Below, one piece after another: positions 51,834 to 62,700 of a stretch of 64,000 nt of DNA. A program made the translations under genes and the position numbers. How positions within the stretch are numbered: the stretch's first letter is position 1; every line of letters begins with the position of its first letter. The stretch comes from Actinoalloteichus hymeniacidonis (lineage in GTDB: Bacteria > Actinomycetota > Actinomycetes > Mycobacteriales > Pseudonocardiaceae): the NCBI RefSeq assembly GCF_014203365.1, contig NZ_JACHIS010000001.1:1736001-1800000 (forward strand), read 5' to 3'. Below the pieces are notes generated by a model that worked only from the letters and a program-made list of their open reading frames with translations, was not told where the DNA came from and did not search any database.

Positions 51834-53570
51834 TCAGTCGGTGCCCAGCACCGCACGGCGGATGCGATCGGCGAAGCGCTGGTTGCGCACCATCTCGCCG
51901 ACCCGCAGGCCCGCCGCTGTCTCCTCGAACTCCACGGCCCGGCCGATCAACGTCTGGAGTTCGACGCAGAGCCGTTCCGACTCAGCCGGGTCCCACATGA
52001 TGTCCAGGACCTGTTTGCAGGTCGTCGCGGCCAGTTTCGGCGTCTGCGGGATGGCCGCAGTGCCCAGGACGCGGAGCCGGATCGCCGAGAGCAGATGGAA
52101 CTTGGTCGGCGCGAGATCCTTGCGGAGCCTGCGGTTACGGAACAACCAATCCACCCGGTAGAGCGTTGCGGCGGCGGTGTAATACAGGATCGGCTGTTGA
52201 CTTGCGACGAACAGTTCCTTGCCGCGTTCCGCAAGCAGCTCGGTGAGCCGTCCGACGCGGGCTGGCTCGTTCAGGAACATGGCCAGGTAGGCCTTGCTCA
52301 GCTGTTGCCGGTCGATGATGCGGGTCTTCTCGACCTTCGGGTCCGCGCTGTACTGCTTGGATCGCCGTTCGTAGTAGAGCCTGCGATCGGTGCCGTACCG
52401 ATGCTGGAAGTCGTCCTCCAGCTGTTGGTGGAAGCGGTCACGGGCATCCAGATCGCCCTTGGAGACCGCCGTCTGGCGATTGGTGGCGGCGACGATGCCG
52501 GAGATCACGTCCTCGTCCTCGGAATAGACGATCCGAACGTTGACCAGCACCTCCTCGGTGAGCTGATCGCGGTGATCGAACAGGACATGGCAGGTCTGAC
52601 AACCGTTGACGATCTGGAAATCGGTGAGATGAACGGTCTCACCTGCCACCGCGAGCTTCCGGGCGACGATCGTGATGCCGTTGTTGAGCACCGCGAAGCG
52701 CCGCCGCCGGATGGGGTCCATCAGGGTGTCGCGGATCTCGGCGTTGACGTCGTTGTAGCCCTGGAAGTCCCGCACATTGTCGTGGAACAACATCGTGCGT
52801 AAACCCTGCCGGTCGTCGGTGAGGATCTTCTCGACCAGCGTCGTAGCCGGGAGAAGACCGGTGTAGGCGGTTTCCACCCCGGGGATGTCGGGCATCGCCA
52901 GTTGCTTGGGCATCCGGAAGGAGGTGGATGCCTTCCGACCGGCCCGTCGATAGGCGTCGGCCAGCTCGGCCCTCGGGACACAGCGGAACTGCACGGAGTG
53001 GAACCGATGTAGTTCCATCAGCCGCGTCGTTGCCGACTGCGCCTTCTGCTCGACCATGTCGGAGACCTGTTCCCCGGTCGTGACGTAGTAGACGCTGAGC
53101 TTCGGAAGCTCATCGGCGAGCTTGCCGAGGTCCTCGTAGATGATTTCCAGGCATTGCCGCAGGTTGTCGATACTCGGCGAGGCCGGGTAGGGCAACGGAG
53201 CGGGATCGAGAACATGCCGCAGGTTCTCGGCCAGATCCGAGACCACCTTGGTTTCGAAACCCGCGCTGGTCTTGGCCTGGATGAGGACGATCTCCACCTC
53301 CAGCTTGCGGGCGCCGTGAACGTAGGCCTTGACCTCGGCTGCGTCCTGCAGCAGGTGGTTGTCGACCAGCAGCCCGATGGCGTCGATGCCCAGGTCGTTG
53401 CCGCCGCCGGTGCGGAAGGCGTCCGGAGAGAATGACGCACTGAAGTGCCTGCTCAGTAGGCAATAGGCCGCGAACGCCTCGAACGCCTCATGCATCGGGA
53501 GCGCGCCGAGGTCGTGGGCGTGTTGGAAATCGGCGACCAATCTCTGGATGACCAGATCCACCCGGTTCAC
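51834..53570 (-). CDS. AIPR-family protein, probable nuclease of a defence operon
   Basis: A 578-aa protein of the AIPR (abortive infection phage resistance) family: FAVLNNGITIVARKL and DFQIVNGCQTCHVLFDHRDQ are the family signature. The N-terminal part resembles a PD-(D/E)XK nuclease, with NDLGIDAI, then VEIVLIQAKTS as the acidic residue followed by QxK. It probably cuts nucleic acid during infection. GTG 53570 overlaps the stop of the ATPase gene by 4 bp, so the two are made together. It is the last gene of the three-gene operon. Confidence 0.85.
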   Translation of the reverse strand: MNRVDLVIQRLVADFQHAHDLGALPMHEAFEAFAAYCLLSRHFSASFSPDAFRTGGGNDLGIDAIGLLVDNHLLQDAAEVKAYVHGARKLEVEIVLIQAKTSAGFETKVVSDLAENLRHVLDPAPLPYPASPSIDNLRQCLEIIYEDLGKLADELPKLSVYYVTTGEQVSDMVEQKAQSATTRLMELHRFHSVQFRCVPRAELADAYRRAGRKASTSFRMPKQLAMPDIPGVETAYTGLLPATTLVEKILTDDRQGLRTMLFHDNVRDFQGYNDVNAEIRDTLMDPIRRRRFAVLNNGITIVARKLAVAGETVHLTDFQIVNGCQTCHVLFDHRDQLTEEVLVNVRIVYSEDEDVISGIVAATNRQTAVSKGDLDARDRFHQQLEDDFQHRYGTDRRLYYERRSKQYSADPKVEKTRIIDRQQLSKAYLAMFLNEPARVGRLTELLAERGKELFVASQQPILYYTAAATLYRVDWLFRNRRLRKDLAPTKFHLLSAIRLRVLGTAAIPQTPKLAATTCKQVLDIMWDPAESERLCVELQTLIGRAVEFEETAAGLRVGEMVRNQRFADRIRRAVLGTD

Positions 53571-56500
53571 TCCTCGTTCTGCTGCTGCTCGACGCCCGCC
53601 AGCGCGCGGGACATGACCTCTTCCGGGGCGAGCGGGCTCGGCGGGTGGTGGCTCAGACACATCGCCGAGTTCACCTTGTGGAAGGGCGTGCCCTCGGTGG
53701 CCACGTAGAACTCGCCCGCGGTCAGCCGTGAGATATCCAGTAGGGCACTGGATTTCGCCGCCGCGATCTCCTTGGCCGCCGCGACCTGGGTGGGGCTGTT
53801 GATGAACCCGAAATACTGGGTGGCCGCATTGCCGACGATGCGGTTGTGGATGCCCTTGGGCGCCTGCGTCGCGAAGACCAGGCCGAGGCCGTACTTGCGG
53901 GCCTGCGCGGTCAGCGCCAGGGTGCTCTCGGTACAGGCCGTCACCTGATTGGCAGGCGCCAAGGTCTGCGCCTCGTCCATCACGAACAGCCCGCCCAACG
54001 GACGGTCGTTCGCCGGATTGCGTTTCACCCAGGCGAACAGGGCCATCTGCAATTGATTGACGAAGCTGCGGCGCAGCTCGTCGGTGGGCAGTCCGACCAG
54101 ACTGATGACCGACACCCGCGCGCGGCGGCCGGGCGCGGGCGTCATCAGCACGGCCGGGTCCAGGGGCGTTCCGGCCCCACCGAACAACGGATCGTTGATC
54201 ATCGCGGCCTGGAGCGTCTGCGCCAGATCCGCCGCCAGCACGTCCGCCCCGGCCAGCGAGGTCGCATCCTCGGGTAGCTCGGCGAGGTAGTCGACGAAAT
54301 CCCGCAACCCGGATCGACCGGCCTGGGTGAACGCGGTGAGGGCTTCCCGCAGCACCGCCCGGTACCGGTCGTTCTTGCGCGTCGCGCCATCGATCCGGGC
54401 GCGGGGGGCCAAGGCGGCCACGGCGGTATCCAGAGCCTGCTTGAACTCGTCCGGGTCGGACAGCACCTCGGCCAGATCCGGCAGCGGTTGGAAACTCAGC
54501 GGCCTGCCGCGCTCCATCCGAGGCGTCCACACCACGACATCGGTGTTCGCTAGGTAGTCGGCGGCCCGAGCCGGATCGTCGGCCGCCCAGGTCGCGGGCT
54601 GCTGCGGCCAGGCATCGCCCAACCGCGCGAGGTCGTTGTTGGGGTCCAAGACGATCGAGGAGACCCCGCGCAGCGCGCACTCCTCGATCAGCCTGCGTAG
54701 CAACACGGTCTTGCCGGAGCCGGAACCCGCGAAGATCGCGGTGTGCTTGCGCAGCGATTCCAGGGCGACGATCAGCGGCTCGCCGGTGTCGGCGCGGGTG
54801 CCCAACGACAGGGTGTCGGTAGAGAACGCGGCTGCGGCCGGGGCGTCGGGGCGTGCGGAACCGTCGGGATCCTCGGTCGGCCACTCGAAGCGGGTGGGGT
54901 GGCTCGCCTCGTTGCTCGCGGTGGGCTCCCGAGGTGGCGGCTCGGGGTCGGAAGCCTGCGGTAGCGGTTCGGGCTCGCCGAAGACGGTGCGGAACAGGGC
55001 GGTGTGGCCGGCCGGCCGCCGGCTGCGCAGCCAGGCGGCCAGGTCGTCCGAGGCCTCGCCCAACTGGCGACGCAGGTGTCCCAGCGCGACGAAGATCCGC
55101 AGATCCTCCGGATCGACCTCTTCGATCAGCACGCCACCTGCGGTACGGAAGGCGTCAAGCTTCTCGCGGGATACCCGCGTATCGATCGGCCAGTTCCCGG
55201 TGCGCAGGACGTAGGCATGCCGGTTGAGCAAGCCGGGACCGAAGGCCATCGCCTGGATCCGATCGATCCGTCGCTGCGCCTTCTGGGCGTTGCTCCCGCC
55301 GATCGCGCGGAAGCACCAGTGGGTCTGATCGTCCGGGTCCTGCTCATCGGCGAGGCTCAACCGGGCGTGCAGAGCCGGGTCGTCCGCGAACCCCCACTCG
55401 ATTCCGTAGCGACCGTGATCCCCGCCGAGTTCTCGGACATAGCACCAGAGGGCGGTGTTGAGCGTAGGCGGAACCTCGCGGTCTTCGGACTCCTTGTCCA
55501 TCAGCCGTTCGATCTCCGCCATGGCGAGACAGTCGTCGAATTTGCTGTCCAGCAGCGCGAGTACATCGTCGTCCGCCGCCACCGTCGGCGTCGATACGCG
55601 CGGCTGCGCGACGGGAGCGGGCTCGGCCGCGTCCAGATCGGTCAGTTCCACCAAGCTTCCGCTGGTCAAACAGGATTCGATGTGCCGGTCGATCCGCTTG
55701 AGCAGTTCGCGGGGCGAGAAGCCCGCCGTCTCGAAGGCCTCCGGTCGCACCGGCCAGGTCGGATAGGGCGGGACGAAGTCGTTGGCCTTGAACACCGGTT
55801 CGAAGCGGGCCGCGACCAGCGCCCGGCCGACCTCGGGGTCCTGCACGCCCATCAGCCGAAGCTCGCGGCGGAACCGGTCCTGGGCGGCCCGGGGTGCGTG
55901 GTCGCGGATGCCCTGCCACACCTGGGGTTGGCAGGCCAGCACCAACACGGTGCGGTGGATGGTCTCCCGCAGTTCCATCAACCCGTTGCCCATCTCGTCC
56001 AACAGGCGTTCCCGGGAGGACACGGCCCCCGGTGCCGCCGCATCGGTGGCCCGGTCGGACTGCGAGATCAGCGTGTCGACCTGGTCGATCGCGAACACGC
56101 ACGGTCCGGCCAAAGCCAATAGTCGGGACAGTCCGTTCACCACCTGCTGCGGTGGCGGTGCCTCCGGGTGGATGCCCCACTCGCTGCGTTCGCCCGCCAC
56201 CGCCTCGCTCGCCGAGTGCAGGTATGAATCCCCGATCTCCTGGGCGCTCTCGGCTTGAGCACCCGACAACACCAGCGCCCGCAAGGTCTGCCGGTATTCG
56301 CGACCGTGCATCGGGTCGACGATCCGCAGCCGTCTGCACACCTCGTCCAGCGTGTCTCTGCGGAGCCCGGTGCCCTCGACGACCTGGCGGTGGAGTTCCT
56401 CGGGTAACTCCAGACGGTCCGCGAGGCGCTCCAACACGGAGTTCAGCTGCGGCCTGCCATCCGGCCCTGGAATGTCCAGGCCGGACAGCACCGCGTGCAC

Positions 56501-56809
56501 GATGTTGGGCCAGAAGCCGTTGCGCGGGGCCAGGCTCAGCAGGAAGAAGAATCCCGCCGAGCGCTGGACCTCGATGCGCACCGCGCCCAGTAGGTGGGTC
56601 TTGCCCGCACCCTGCTGACCGGTGACCACCAGCGCCGTCGGGGCGGCCATCGGATCGGCTCGCAACTGCTCGAAGGCATCGAGCACCCCGTCCAACACCG
56701 GGGCGTTCAGCTCCGCGACGTGCGCGGCCGGTGGTCGCCACACCTCGTCCGGGGTCGGCGCCCAGTCCAGGCGTAGTGCGGTCAAGACGCGGCGCTCGAT
56801 CTCGTCCAT
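53567..56809 (-). CDS. Fusion of AAA ATPase and HerA-type ATPase, 1080 aa
   Basis: Two P-loop ATPases in one chain. The first (about residues 1-370) has Walker A VTGQQGAGKTH with Lys70 and Walker B CVFAIDQVDTL, like a KAP/AAA-type ATPase; a helical linker with acidic and Pro-rich stretches (about 380-660) follows; the second (from about 680) is a HerA/FtsK-type translocase with Walker A FAGSGSGKTVLL and Walker B GLFVMDEAQTL (near 943) plus FATQAPKGIHNRIVGNAATQ. It probably loads or moves DNA and works with the AIPR protein. ATG 56809 with GAGGG upstream, 10 bp after the previous gene. Confidence 0.88.
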   Translation of the reverse strand: MDEIERRVLTALRLDWAPTPDEVWRPPAAHVAELNAPVLDGVLDAFEQLRADPMAAPTALVVTGQQGAGKTHLLGAVRIEVQRSAGFFFLLSLAPRNGFWPNIVHAVLSGLDIPGPDGRPQLNSVLERLADRLELPEELHRQVVEGTGLRRDTLDEVCRRLRIVDPMHGREYRQTLRALVLSGAQAESAQEIGDSYLHSASEAVAGERSEWGIHPEAPPPQQVVNGLSRLLALAGPCVFAIDQVDTLISQSDRATDAAAPGAVSSRERLLDEMGNGLMELRETIHRTVLVLACQPQVWQGIRDHAPRAAQDRFRRELRLMGVQDPEVGRALVAARFEPVFKANDFVPPYPTWPVRPEAFETAGFSPRELLKRIDRHIESCLTSGSLVELTDLDAAEPAPVAQPRVSTPTVAADDDVLALLDSKFDDCLAMAEIERLMDKESEDREVPPTLNTALWCYVRELGGDHGRYGIEWGFADDPALHARLSLADEQDPDDQTHWCFRAIGGSNAQKAQRRIDRIQAMAFGPGLLNRHAYVLRTGNWPIDTRVSREKLDAFRTAGGVLIEEVDPEDLRIFVALGHLRRQLGEASDDLAAWLRSRRPAGHTALFRTVFGEPEPLPQASDPEPPPREPTASNEASHPTRFEWPTEDPDGSARPDAPAAAAFSTDTLSLGTRADTGEPLIVALESLRKHTAIFAGSGSGKTVLLRRLIEECALRGVSSIVLDPNNDLARLGDAWPQQPATWAADDPARAADYLANTDVVVWTPRMERGRPLSFQPLPDLAEVLSDPDEFKQALDTAVAALAPRARIDGATRKNDRYRAVLREALTAFTQAGRSGLRDFVDYLAELPEDATSLAGADVLAADLAQTLQAAMINDPLFGGAGTPLDPAVLMTPAPGRRARVSVISLVGLPTDELRRSFVNQLQMALFAWVKRNPANDRPLGGLFVMDEAQTLAPANQVTACTESTLALTAQARKYGLGLVFATQAPKGIHNRIVGNAATQYFGFINSPTQVAAAKEIAAAKSSALLDISRLTAGEFYVATEGTPFHKVNSAMCLSHHPPSPLAPEEVMSRALAGVEQQQNEE

Positions 56810-56819
56810 CTCGTGGCCC

Positions 56820-57521
56820 TCAGCCCTTGTCGATCGCGATCAGGTGCTTGTCCTCGCCCCCGAGGTGGATTGCGGCCGCCCGATCCGCCTCGGTCAAGGT
56901 CTTCTGATTGGCCTCCGGAATGAGCTGCGTCGCAGGCTTGGCGGCCAGCTCACGCAGCGCGGCGTCGAATTCGGCGCGCGGCAGGAAATCGAGAGCCGCG
57001 CGCAACCGGGTCAGACTCACCCAGGAGCCCGATTCCGTTGCCAGTTCCGTATAAGTCTCGGTGATCCGAACGGGTGCGGGGATTCCGTTGTTTGCGGACA
57101 CAATTGGTTGGGAATTGACCGACGGATTCTCGGTTGGTTCCGGAGCGTCGATGTCGTCCGGCGGCGGAATGAAGACATCGGCCATGGCGACGTTGGCGCG
57201 CTTCATGAAGGCCGCATAGTGATTGTTCGTGTCGTACATCAGCCGGTAGGCCTTGTGCGACCCGGAAGGCGCCTGCGCGGCCAGCTCTGCGTGGCAGATC
57301 CGCCAGCCCTTCTCGGTCAGTTCGTGGACGTACGCCCCTTTCCTGCTGCGGTCGAGATAGGCGCTGATCAGTCCTAATGCGATCAGCCGCTCCCGATCCT
57401 TCTTCTCGACGACGAACCCGTACCTCGCCTTGATCTCGGGATTGGACACCTCCGTGACGAGGTTCATGAGTGCCACTAGCACTGCCCGTTCGGGCAGGCT
57501 GAGTTCAACGGTCGTCGTCAA
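56820..57521 (-). CDS. Winged-helix-like protein, first gene of the defence operon
   Basis: A 233-aa protein whose N-terminal half looks like a winged helix (PERAVLVALMNLVTEVSNPE, GLISAYLDRSRKGAYVHELT, EKGWRICHAEL), like the MarR/ArsR group; the C-terminal half has a Pro-rich linker and a helical tail. It may sense infection or control the operon. TTG 57521 is chosen: GGAG lies six bases upstream. It ends 10 bp before the ATPase gene. Confidence 0.7.
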   Translation of the reverse strand: MTTTVELSLPERAVLVALMNLVTEVSNPEIKARYGFVVEKKDRERLIALGLISAYLDRSRKGAYVHELTEKGWRICHAELAAQAPSGSHKAYRLMYDTNNHYAAFMKRANVAMADVFIPPPDDIDAPEPTENPSVNSQPIVSANNGIPAPVRITETYTELATESGSWVSLTRLRAALDFLPRAEFDAALRELAAKPATQLIPEANQKTLTEADRAAAIHLGGEDKHLIAIDKG

Positions 57522-57767
57522 TGGGATCTCCGAGTCGATGGTTGCCGCGGGAAACGAGCGCCGGGTCACCGTAACCAGCTGCGGGGAGCGGGCGCATCGA
57601 TTTGCCCCATTCGGCGTAGTCGGGGTGGCTGGATCGAGATGGCCGCGTCGCGAAACGGTTATGTGCCTTCGCCAGATGATGCCCGCCCAGGGCGTGGTCG
57701 GTGTTTCCGGGGTCGATTCCACGGTGTGCCAACGGTATTCCGTCACCGGGCTATCCGGAGCGCTTCG

Positions 57768-57787
57768 CGGGTGTGCATGCACACCCG
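57768..57787. promoter_or_regulatory. Perfect 20-bp palindrome upstream of the AIPR/ATPase operon
   Basis: CGGGTGTGCA followed directly by TGCACACCCG; no loop. A dimeric repressor site is a likely explanation, perhaps for the winged-helix protein of the operon. Confidence 0.6.
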
Positions 57788-57926
57788 GTACGCCGCCCGA
57801 TAATTGCGACCGCAATATTCTTCACCGATTTCGGGTGGCCCAAACACCACCGCAGTGCCGACACCGAGGAGTACTCACCCGGGTCGCCGAAGTCGTGCAC
57901 CCGCAGCTGATGGGTCGCCGAGCCTG

Positions 57927-57962
57927 GTCGAGCAGCCGAGGCCGTGGCCCCGGCTGCTCGAC
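57927..57962 (-). terminator. Terminator of the MoxR/VWA/SWIM operon
   Basis: Perfect 12-bp inverted repeat GTCGAGCAGCCG/CGGCTGCTCGAC, 12-nt loop, just past the SWIM gene stop at 57966. Confidence 0.85.
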
Positions 57963-57965
57963 GGA

Positions 57966-59780
57966 CTACGCGGCGCCCGCCGCCGCCAACCAGTTGCGAT
58001 GCGCGGCCGCCCGGCCGAACTCGCGACAGTGCAGGCCCGCCCGCAGCCAGGCCAGCGGGAAGTCCTCCCCGACATCGCGCACCACCCGGCCGAACACGTC
58101 GCGCTCCCGATCGCGGGAGAGCCTGGCCAGTTCGGTCAACAGCTCGGCTGTGGTGCTGAGCCCGTTGCGGACCAGGGCCGCCGCATCGGGGGCGGCCGAG
58201 CCGACCGCCGCGACCGCTCGGCCGCCCAGCGTCACCCGGTGCAGCACATTGGCCAGCGGTCGCAACGGCGGCGGCACCCGTTCGGCGCGGTCCGGGCCCG
58301 GTGGCAGACCCACCGGCTCGGATTCGTGCAGATACGAGCGTTGCAGCACGTCCAAGCCCAGATCCACATGCCGCCGCAGGGCAGTGGGCAGCGTCAGATC
58401 GTCCGGGCCTGCCGAGATCGCCAGCGCGGTCGCCGACCCCGGGCGATCCGGCAGCAGCCGGGCGATGACCCGAAGCCGCGTACCGGTCGCCCTGGCCAGC
58501 ACCCGCAGGTTCTGCCTGGCCTGCTTGCCCGCAGCCACCAGGTCCACCGTGGTGTCGCCCGCCATCGAGAGCCGGAGCGCATCCTGGGCGATCCCCTGCA
58601 CCGTCCCGGCCACGAAGAGCAGGTCGGCGCCCGCCCTGCGATGTGTCGCGACCCGGATGCCCGCCTCGAACGCCCGGGCAACCTGGTCGATCAACGGCTG
58701 GGCCCACAGCGTCGACAACGGGGTCGCCTCCCAGGAGGCGCCCGTCGCGGCGACCGCCCGCACCACGCGGCCCGCACCGAGCCTGCCGTCGGGGGAGGCC
58801 GTGCCGCCGGACAACAGTAGTCCGCCCCGACCCAGTTCGCGCTGACTCAACCCGGATTCGCCGATCGCCACCGGCCCGGCCGCCGCAGTCGCGACCCGTT
58901 CCGCACCGCCCGGCATGATCGCGGGCACCGTCCACAACTCGCCGCTCTCGTCGACGAGATGGGTGACGACCCCGCTGTACCCGGTGGCCGCCACGACCGT
59001 TTCGGTGCACAACCCGTACAACCGCAGCGTGCCGATCGGCCGATACTCGCGGCGGGCGGTGCCGCGAAGCTCCGCGAGGTCGGTCGGTCCACTACCGGTG
59101 ACGAGTTCCCGACAGAGCAGCATCAGCTCGACCAGTTCGCCGGTGAGCGCCTCCCGATCGAAGGCCGAGGAGTTCGCCCGCGCGGCGGCCAACGCGGCCG
59201 CGATGCGCAGGCCACCCGCCGAGGCGCGGTGCAACCCGGCCACCCGCGCGCTGTGCGCGGCCCGCAGCAGCTCGGCCCGCGCCACCGCCCCACTGCCGGT
59301 GGCACCCGCGTAGACGACTCGGGAGCAGGCCTGCCACAGCGCCTGCGCCGCTTGCCGTTCCGGCTCCCGCACGGCGTCGTCGACGACCGGGTCCACTGTC
59401 GACGTCGAGCCCGCAGGCCCCCTCGGTCCCGGAGCCGTCTCGGCCGCCGGTGGCGCCTGCTCCACGGATTCCGGCTCGGCCGCGGACTCCACGGCCACCA
59501 CCTCGGCGGCAGCCACCGCGATTCCCCGGTGCAGGCACTTCGGCGCGAGCAGACAACTACAGCTCAGCTCGTCCGCCGAGGTGAGCACCCCGGAGTGCAA
59601 GGACCAGGTCAGCGCCGTATCGGCGTCCAACTCGGCACGCGCGGTGTCGCCGTCGACCTCGATCGTCCAGCTCGCGGCCCGATCCAGTGCCCCGTCGATC
59701 CGCTTGCGCAACCTCGGCGGCAACGCGTCGAGCACCCCGGCGGGCACCTCGGCCGTGACCGGCGGCAGACTCCCGCTCAT
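57966..59780 (-). CDS. SWIM zinc-finger protein
   Basis: A 604-aa protein with a SWIM zinc finger near the N-terminus: Cys74, Cys76, Cys82 and His84 (ELSCSCLLAPKCLHR, CxC-x5-CxH). The rest is Ala/Leu/Arg-rich and helical, without a known domain. SWIM proteins of this type occur next to MoxR and VWA genes in bacteria; they may bind nucleic acid or a partner. ATG 59780 overlaps the stop of the DUF5682/VWA gene by 4 bp. It ends before a strong terminator. Confidence 0.85.
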   Translation of the reverse strand: MSGSLPPVTAEVPAGVLDALPPRLRKRIDGALDRAASWTIEVDGDTARAELDADTALTWSLHSGVLTSADELSCSCLLAPKCLHRGIAVAAAEVVAVESAAEPESVEQAPPAAETAPGPRGPAGSTSTVDPVVDDAVREPERQAAQALWQACSRVVYAGATGSGAVARAELLRAAHSARVAGLHRASAGGLRIAAALAAARANSSAFDREALTGELVELMLLCRELVTGSGPTDLAELRGTARREYRPIGTLRLYGLCTETVVAATGYSGVVTHLVDESGELWTVPAIMPGGAERVATAAAGPVAIGESGLSQRELGRGGLLLSGGTASPDGRLGAGRVVRAVAATGASWEATPLSTLWAQPLIDQVARAFEAGIRVATHRRAGADLLFVAGTVQGIAQDALRLSMAGDTTVDLVAAGKQARQNLRVLARATGTRLRVIARLLPDRPGSATALAISAGPDDLTLPTALRRHVDLGLDVLQRSYLHESEPVGLPPGPDRAERVPPPLRPLANVLHRVTLGGRAVAAVGSAAPDAAALVRNGLSTTAELLTELARLSRDRERDVFGRVVRDVGEDFPLAWLRAGLHCREFGRAAAHRNWLAAAGAA

Positions 59781-62700
59781 CCGTGCACCCGCTCTCCGAC
59801 CCAGCGGGCCAACTCCAGCGGACTGAGCGCCGCCACCGGCATCCCGGCGGCGACCAGCGACCCCGCCACCGAGGTCGAGTAGCGCGCGGAACCGCTGTCG
59901 TCCAGGCTCGCGCAGCCCAGGACGGTGACCCCGGCGGAGACCAGCTCCCGGACCTGGGTGAGTAGATCGGCAACCGGGCCGCCCTCCTCGAAGTCGCTGA
60001 CCAGCACGACCATCGTCCTTTCCGGCACGGTCACCAGGGTGCGGGCATGGCGAAGCGCGCCCGCGATGTGCGTGCCGCCACCGACCCGCACCTCCAACAA
60101 CAAGGACAGCGGATCCTCGACCTTGTCGGTGAGGTCCACGATCTCCGTGGAGAACGCCAGGAAATGCGTCGACAACGTCGACACCCCGGCGAGCACCGAC
60201 GCGGTGAGCGCCGACCACACCGTGGACGCCTCCATCGAGCCGGACACGTCCACCACCAACACCAACCGCCAGTCGATCGAGCGGCGGCCCAGGGTGCGGA
60301 ACACCGGACGCTCCGGCACGACCACGACCCGACCGTCCTCATCCCGCCGAGCGGTGGTGAGGTTGGCCCGCAGGGTCCGGGCCAGATCCAACCGACCGCC
60401 GGGCCTGCGGGTGGGCCGAGGCAACTGAATGCCGGTCAGAGCAGGCCGGATGCGCACCGCGAGCTGTTCGGTCAACTCCCGGACGATCCGCGCCACCAAC
60501 GGCCGCAGCTTGGCCATCGAGGACTCGGAGAGCCCGCCCGCCAGGGACAACATGGTGCGCAGCAACTCGACCGAAGGTCGCACCGTGGCCGGATCGATCT
60601 CCAAGGCGGCCTCGGCGCGGCCGTTCTCGGCAGCCTCGGCCAGCACTTCCTCGCGGACACGATCCCCGAAGAGCGCCTGCAACTCCTCGGACCACTCCCG
60701 GATTCCGGGGAACGGATCGGAGCGGTCGGCGCCGAGATCGTGGTTGTCGGCGCCCTCGCCGCGATCCCGCCCGTACAACTCGTCCAAAGCGGCGGCATAG
60801 CGGCCGCCGCCCGCCGGTCGCTGGCCGTGGGTGCCGAGCAGCAACCGCCAGCGCACCGTGGCCGACAGACCGATCGCGGACTGCGGTACGAGCGCCGAGT
60901 CCTCGGTCACGACCTCCGATCCCGGTGCGGCGGCCGAGATCTGCTCGGCCGCGACGGTCTGGCCCGTGAGCCCGTAGGCCCGCAGAACCGCCGCGCTCGC
61001 CTGCTCGGCGGCCAACCAGATCGCCAAGGCCTCGGGATCGGGTGCCTTCGCATCGCGGATCGTGTCGTCGATCCGTGCCTCGACCACGGTCAGGATGCGG
61101 GTGCGCGCTGCGGGGCCGATCGAGACGAACGCACCCCTCAGCGCGGGCAACCGATCGAGGAAGTCCTGATCCGGCAGCGACTCCACCCGATCCAACAGCG
61201 GATCCAAGGCCTCCGGTGTCTCCACCAACGGGGCCGCCGCCACCAACACGCCGGTGAGCGCGTGTCGCAGCACCCCGCGCCGCTCCGGAGTCGAGGCGCC
61301 GTCGATCCACGATGCGATCCGCTCGCCCAACGCGGCGGGCGGCACCAGACCGAGCAGCACCCGGGTGGCCCCGGCGGCCCCGGCGATCAACGGGGCCGCC
61401 TCGTCGGCCAGCTCACGCAGCGTCGCCGCCAAGCGCAATCCGGTGCCACGCGCATCGTGCCGCTGTCCCAGCTCGACCAGGTTGCGGGCATCGTCCGGGT
61501 TCTCCGACCCGGCCAATCCCGAGATCTGCGCGACCGCGGCATCCTCCAGCTCGTCCGCGAGCCGAGGCTGTGTCGCGAGGACCTCGGCGGAGATGTCCGG
61601 CAGATGCCCGCCACGCACCCGATCGAGCAGGTCCAGGGCGGTCAACAACTCCGGCAGCGTCGCGGTGGCGGGCAGCACCGAGGCCGCGTCCGCCAGTAGA
61701 TCGCCGAGCAGCTCGGGCAGGGCGCACTGCGCGGCGGTCTCCAGATCGGCCAGCACATCCTGCGGGGTGTGTCCCGCGTGCTGTTCCCGCTCGGCACGCC
61801 GGGCCCGCAGCCTGCCTGCCACGGCCAGCGGCAGCGTGATGCCCCAGCGGCCCGCCACCGGCAGCGTCGCCGCCGTCGTGGGCGTCCAGGTGGCCTCCCA
61901 CCGGGTGGTCAGGGCACCGCCCTCGCCGATCGTCGCGACCGCCGACTCCTCCGCGTAACCGATACCCAGCGCTGCGAGCCTGCGTAGCGTGATCTCGCGC
62001 CGGGCGTCCAGCGCCGAACGCAGCGGATCCAACCGCAGCGTGGCCGGTGCGGGGGACTGCGGACCGGGCATCCGAAGCTCGGAGAGCAGGGCCGCCACCG
62101 TCGGGCCCAGGCCGGACTGCGGCGTGCCCGGCGCCAACATGCCGTTGCGCTTGCCCACCAGCACCTCGCCTGCGGCCCGCGCCACCACGCGGCCCCGCCC
62201 CAACGGATCGGCCTGGGTCAGGACACTCTGGACGGCCTCCACGACCTCGCTGCGTCCCGGCGCGGGCAGCCCCCGCAACCGGGCGAGATCACCGGCCAAC
62301 CGCAAGGCCTCCCGTGCCTCGCCGGGCCCGGCCGGATGGCCCAGTCCCCGGATCGCGGCGCAGATCCGCACGATCATCGAGGCGGCGACGGACTCCATCT
62401 CGGTGGGATCGCAGCCCACCGCCCAGATCGCCTGCTGCCACTCGGGATCGCGGATGCCCGCCGGATACCCGGAACGCTCATCGAGCAACGCGAACCCGTA
62501 GGGCACCAGCGCGGTGACGATCTTCGAGTCCGCCGGGACGGTCTTGACCGAGTCCTCGACCGAGCCCGTGAGCAGCGCGGCGGCGTGGAAGGAGCCGATC
62601 ACTGCGGTGCAGCGCCGACCCGAGGCCTGGGCGATCGCCCGGCGCATCCACGCCTCACGCCGCAGATCGAACGGGTCGATTCCCCCATCCGCCGTGCCTA

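Larger units (their letters stand above)
57522..57965. other. Upstream region of the defence operon
   Basis: About 440 bp without a supportable gene between the two minus-strand modules. A 20-bp perfect palindrome, CGGGTGTGCA-TGCACACCCG at 57768-57787, lies about 250 bp upstream of the operon start and may be an operator. The left part should contain the promoter. Confidence 0.6.
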
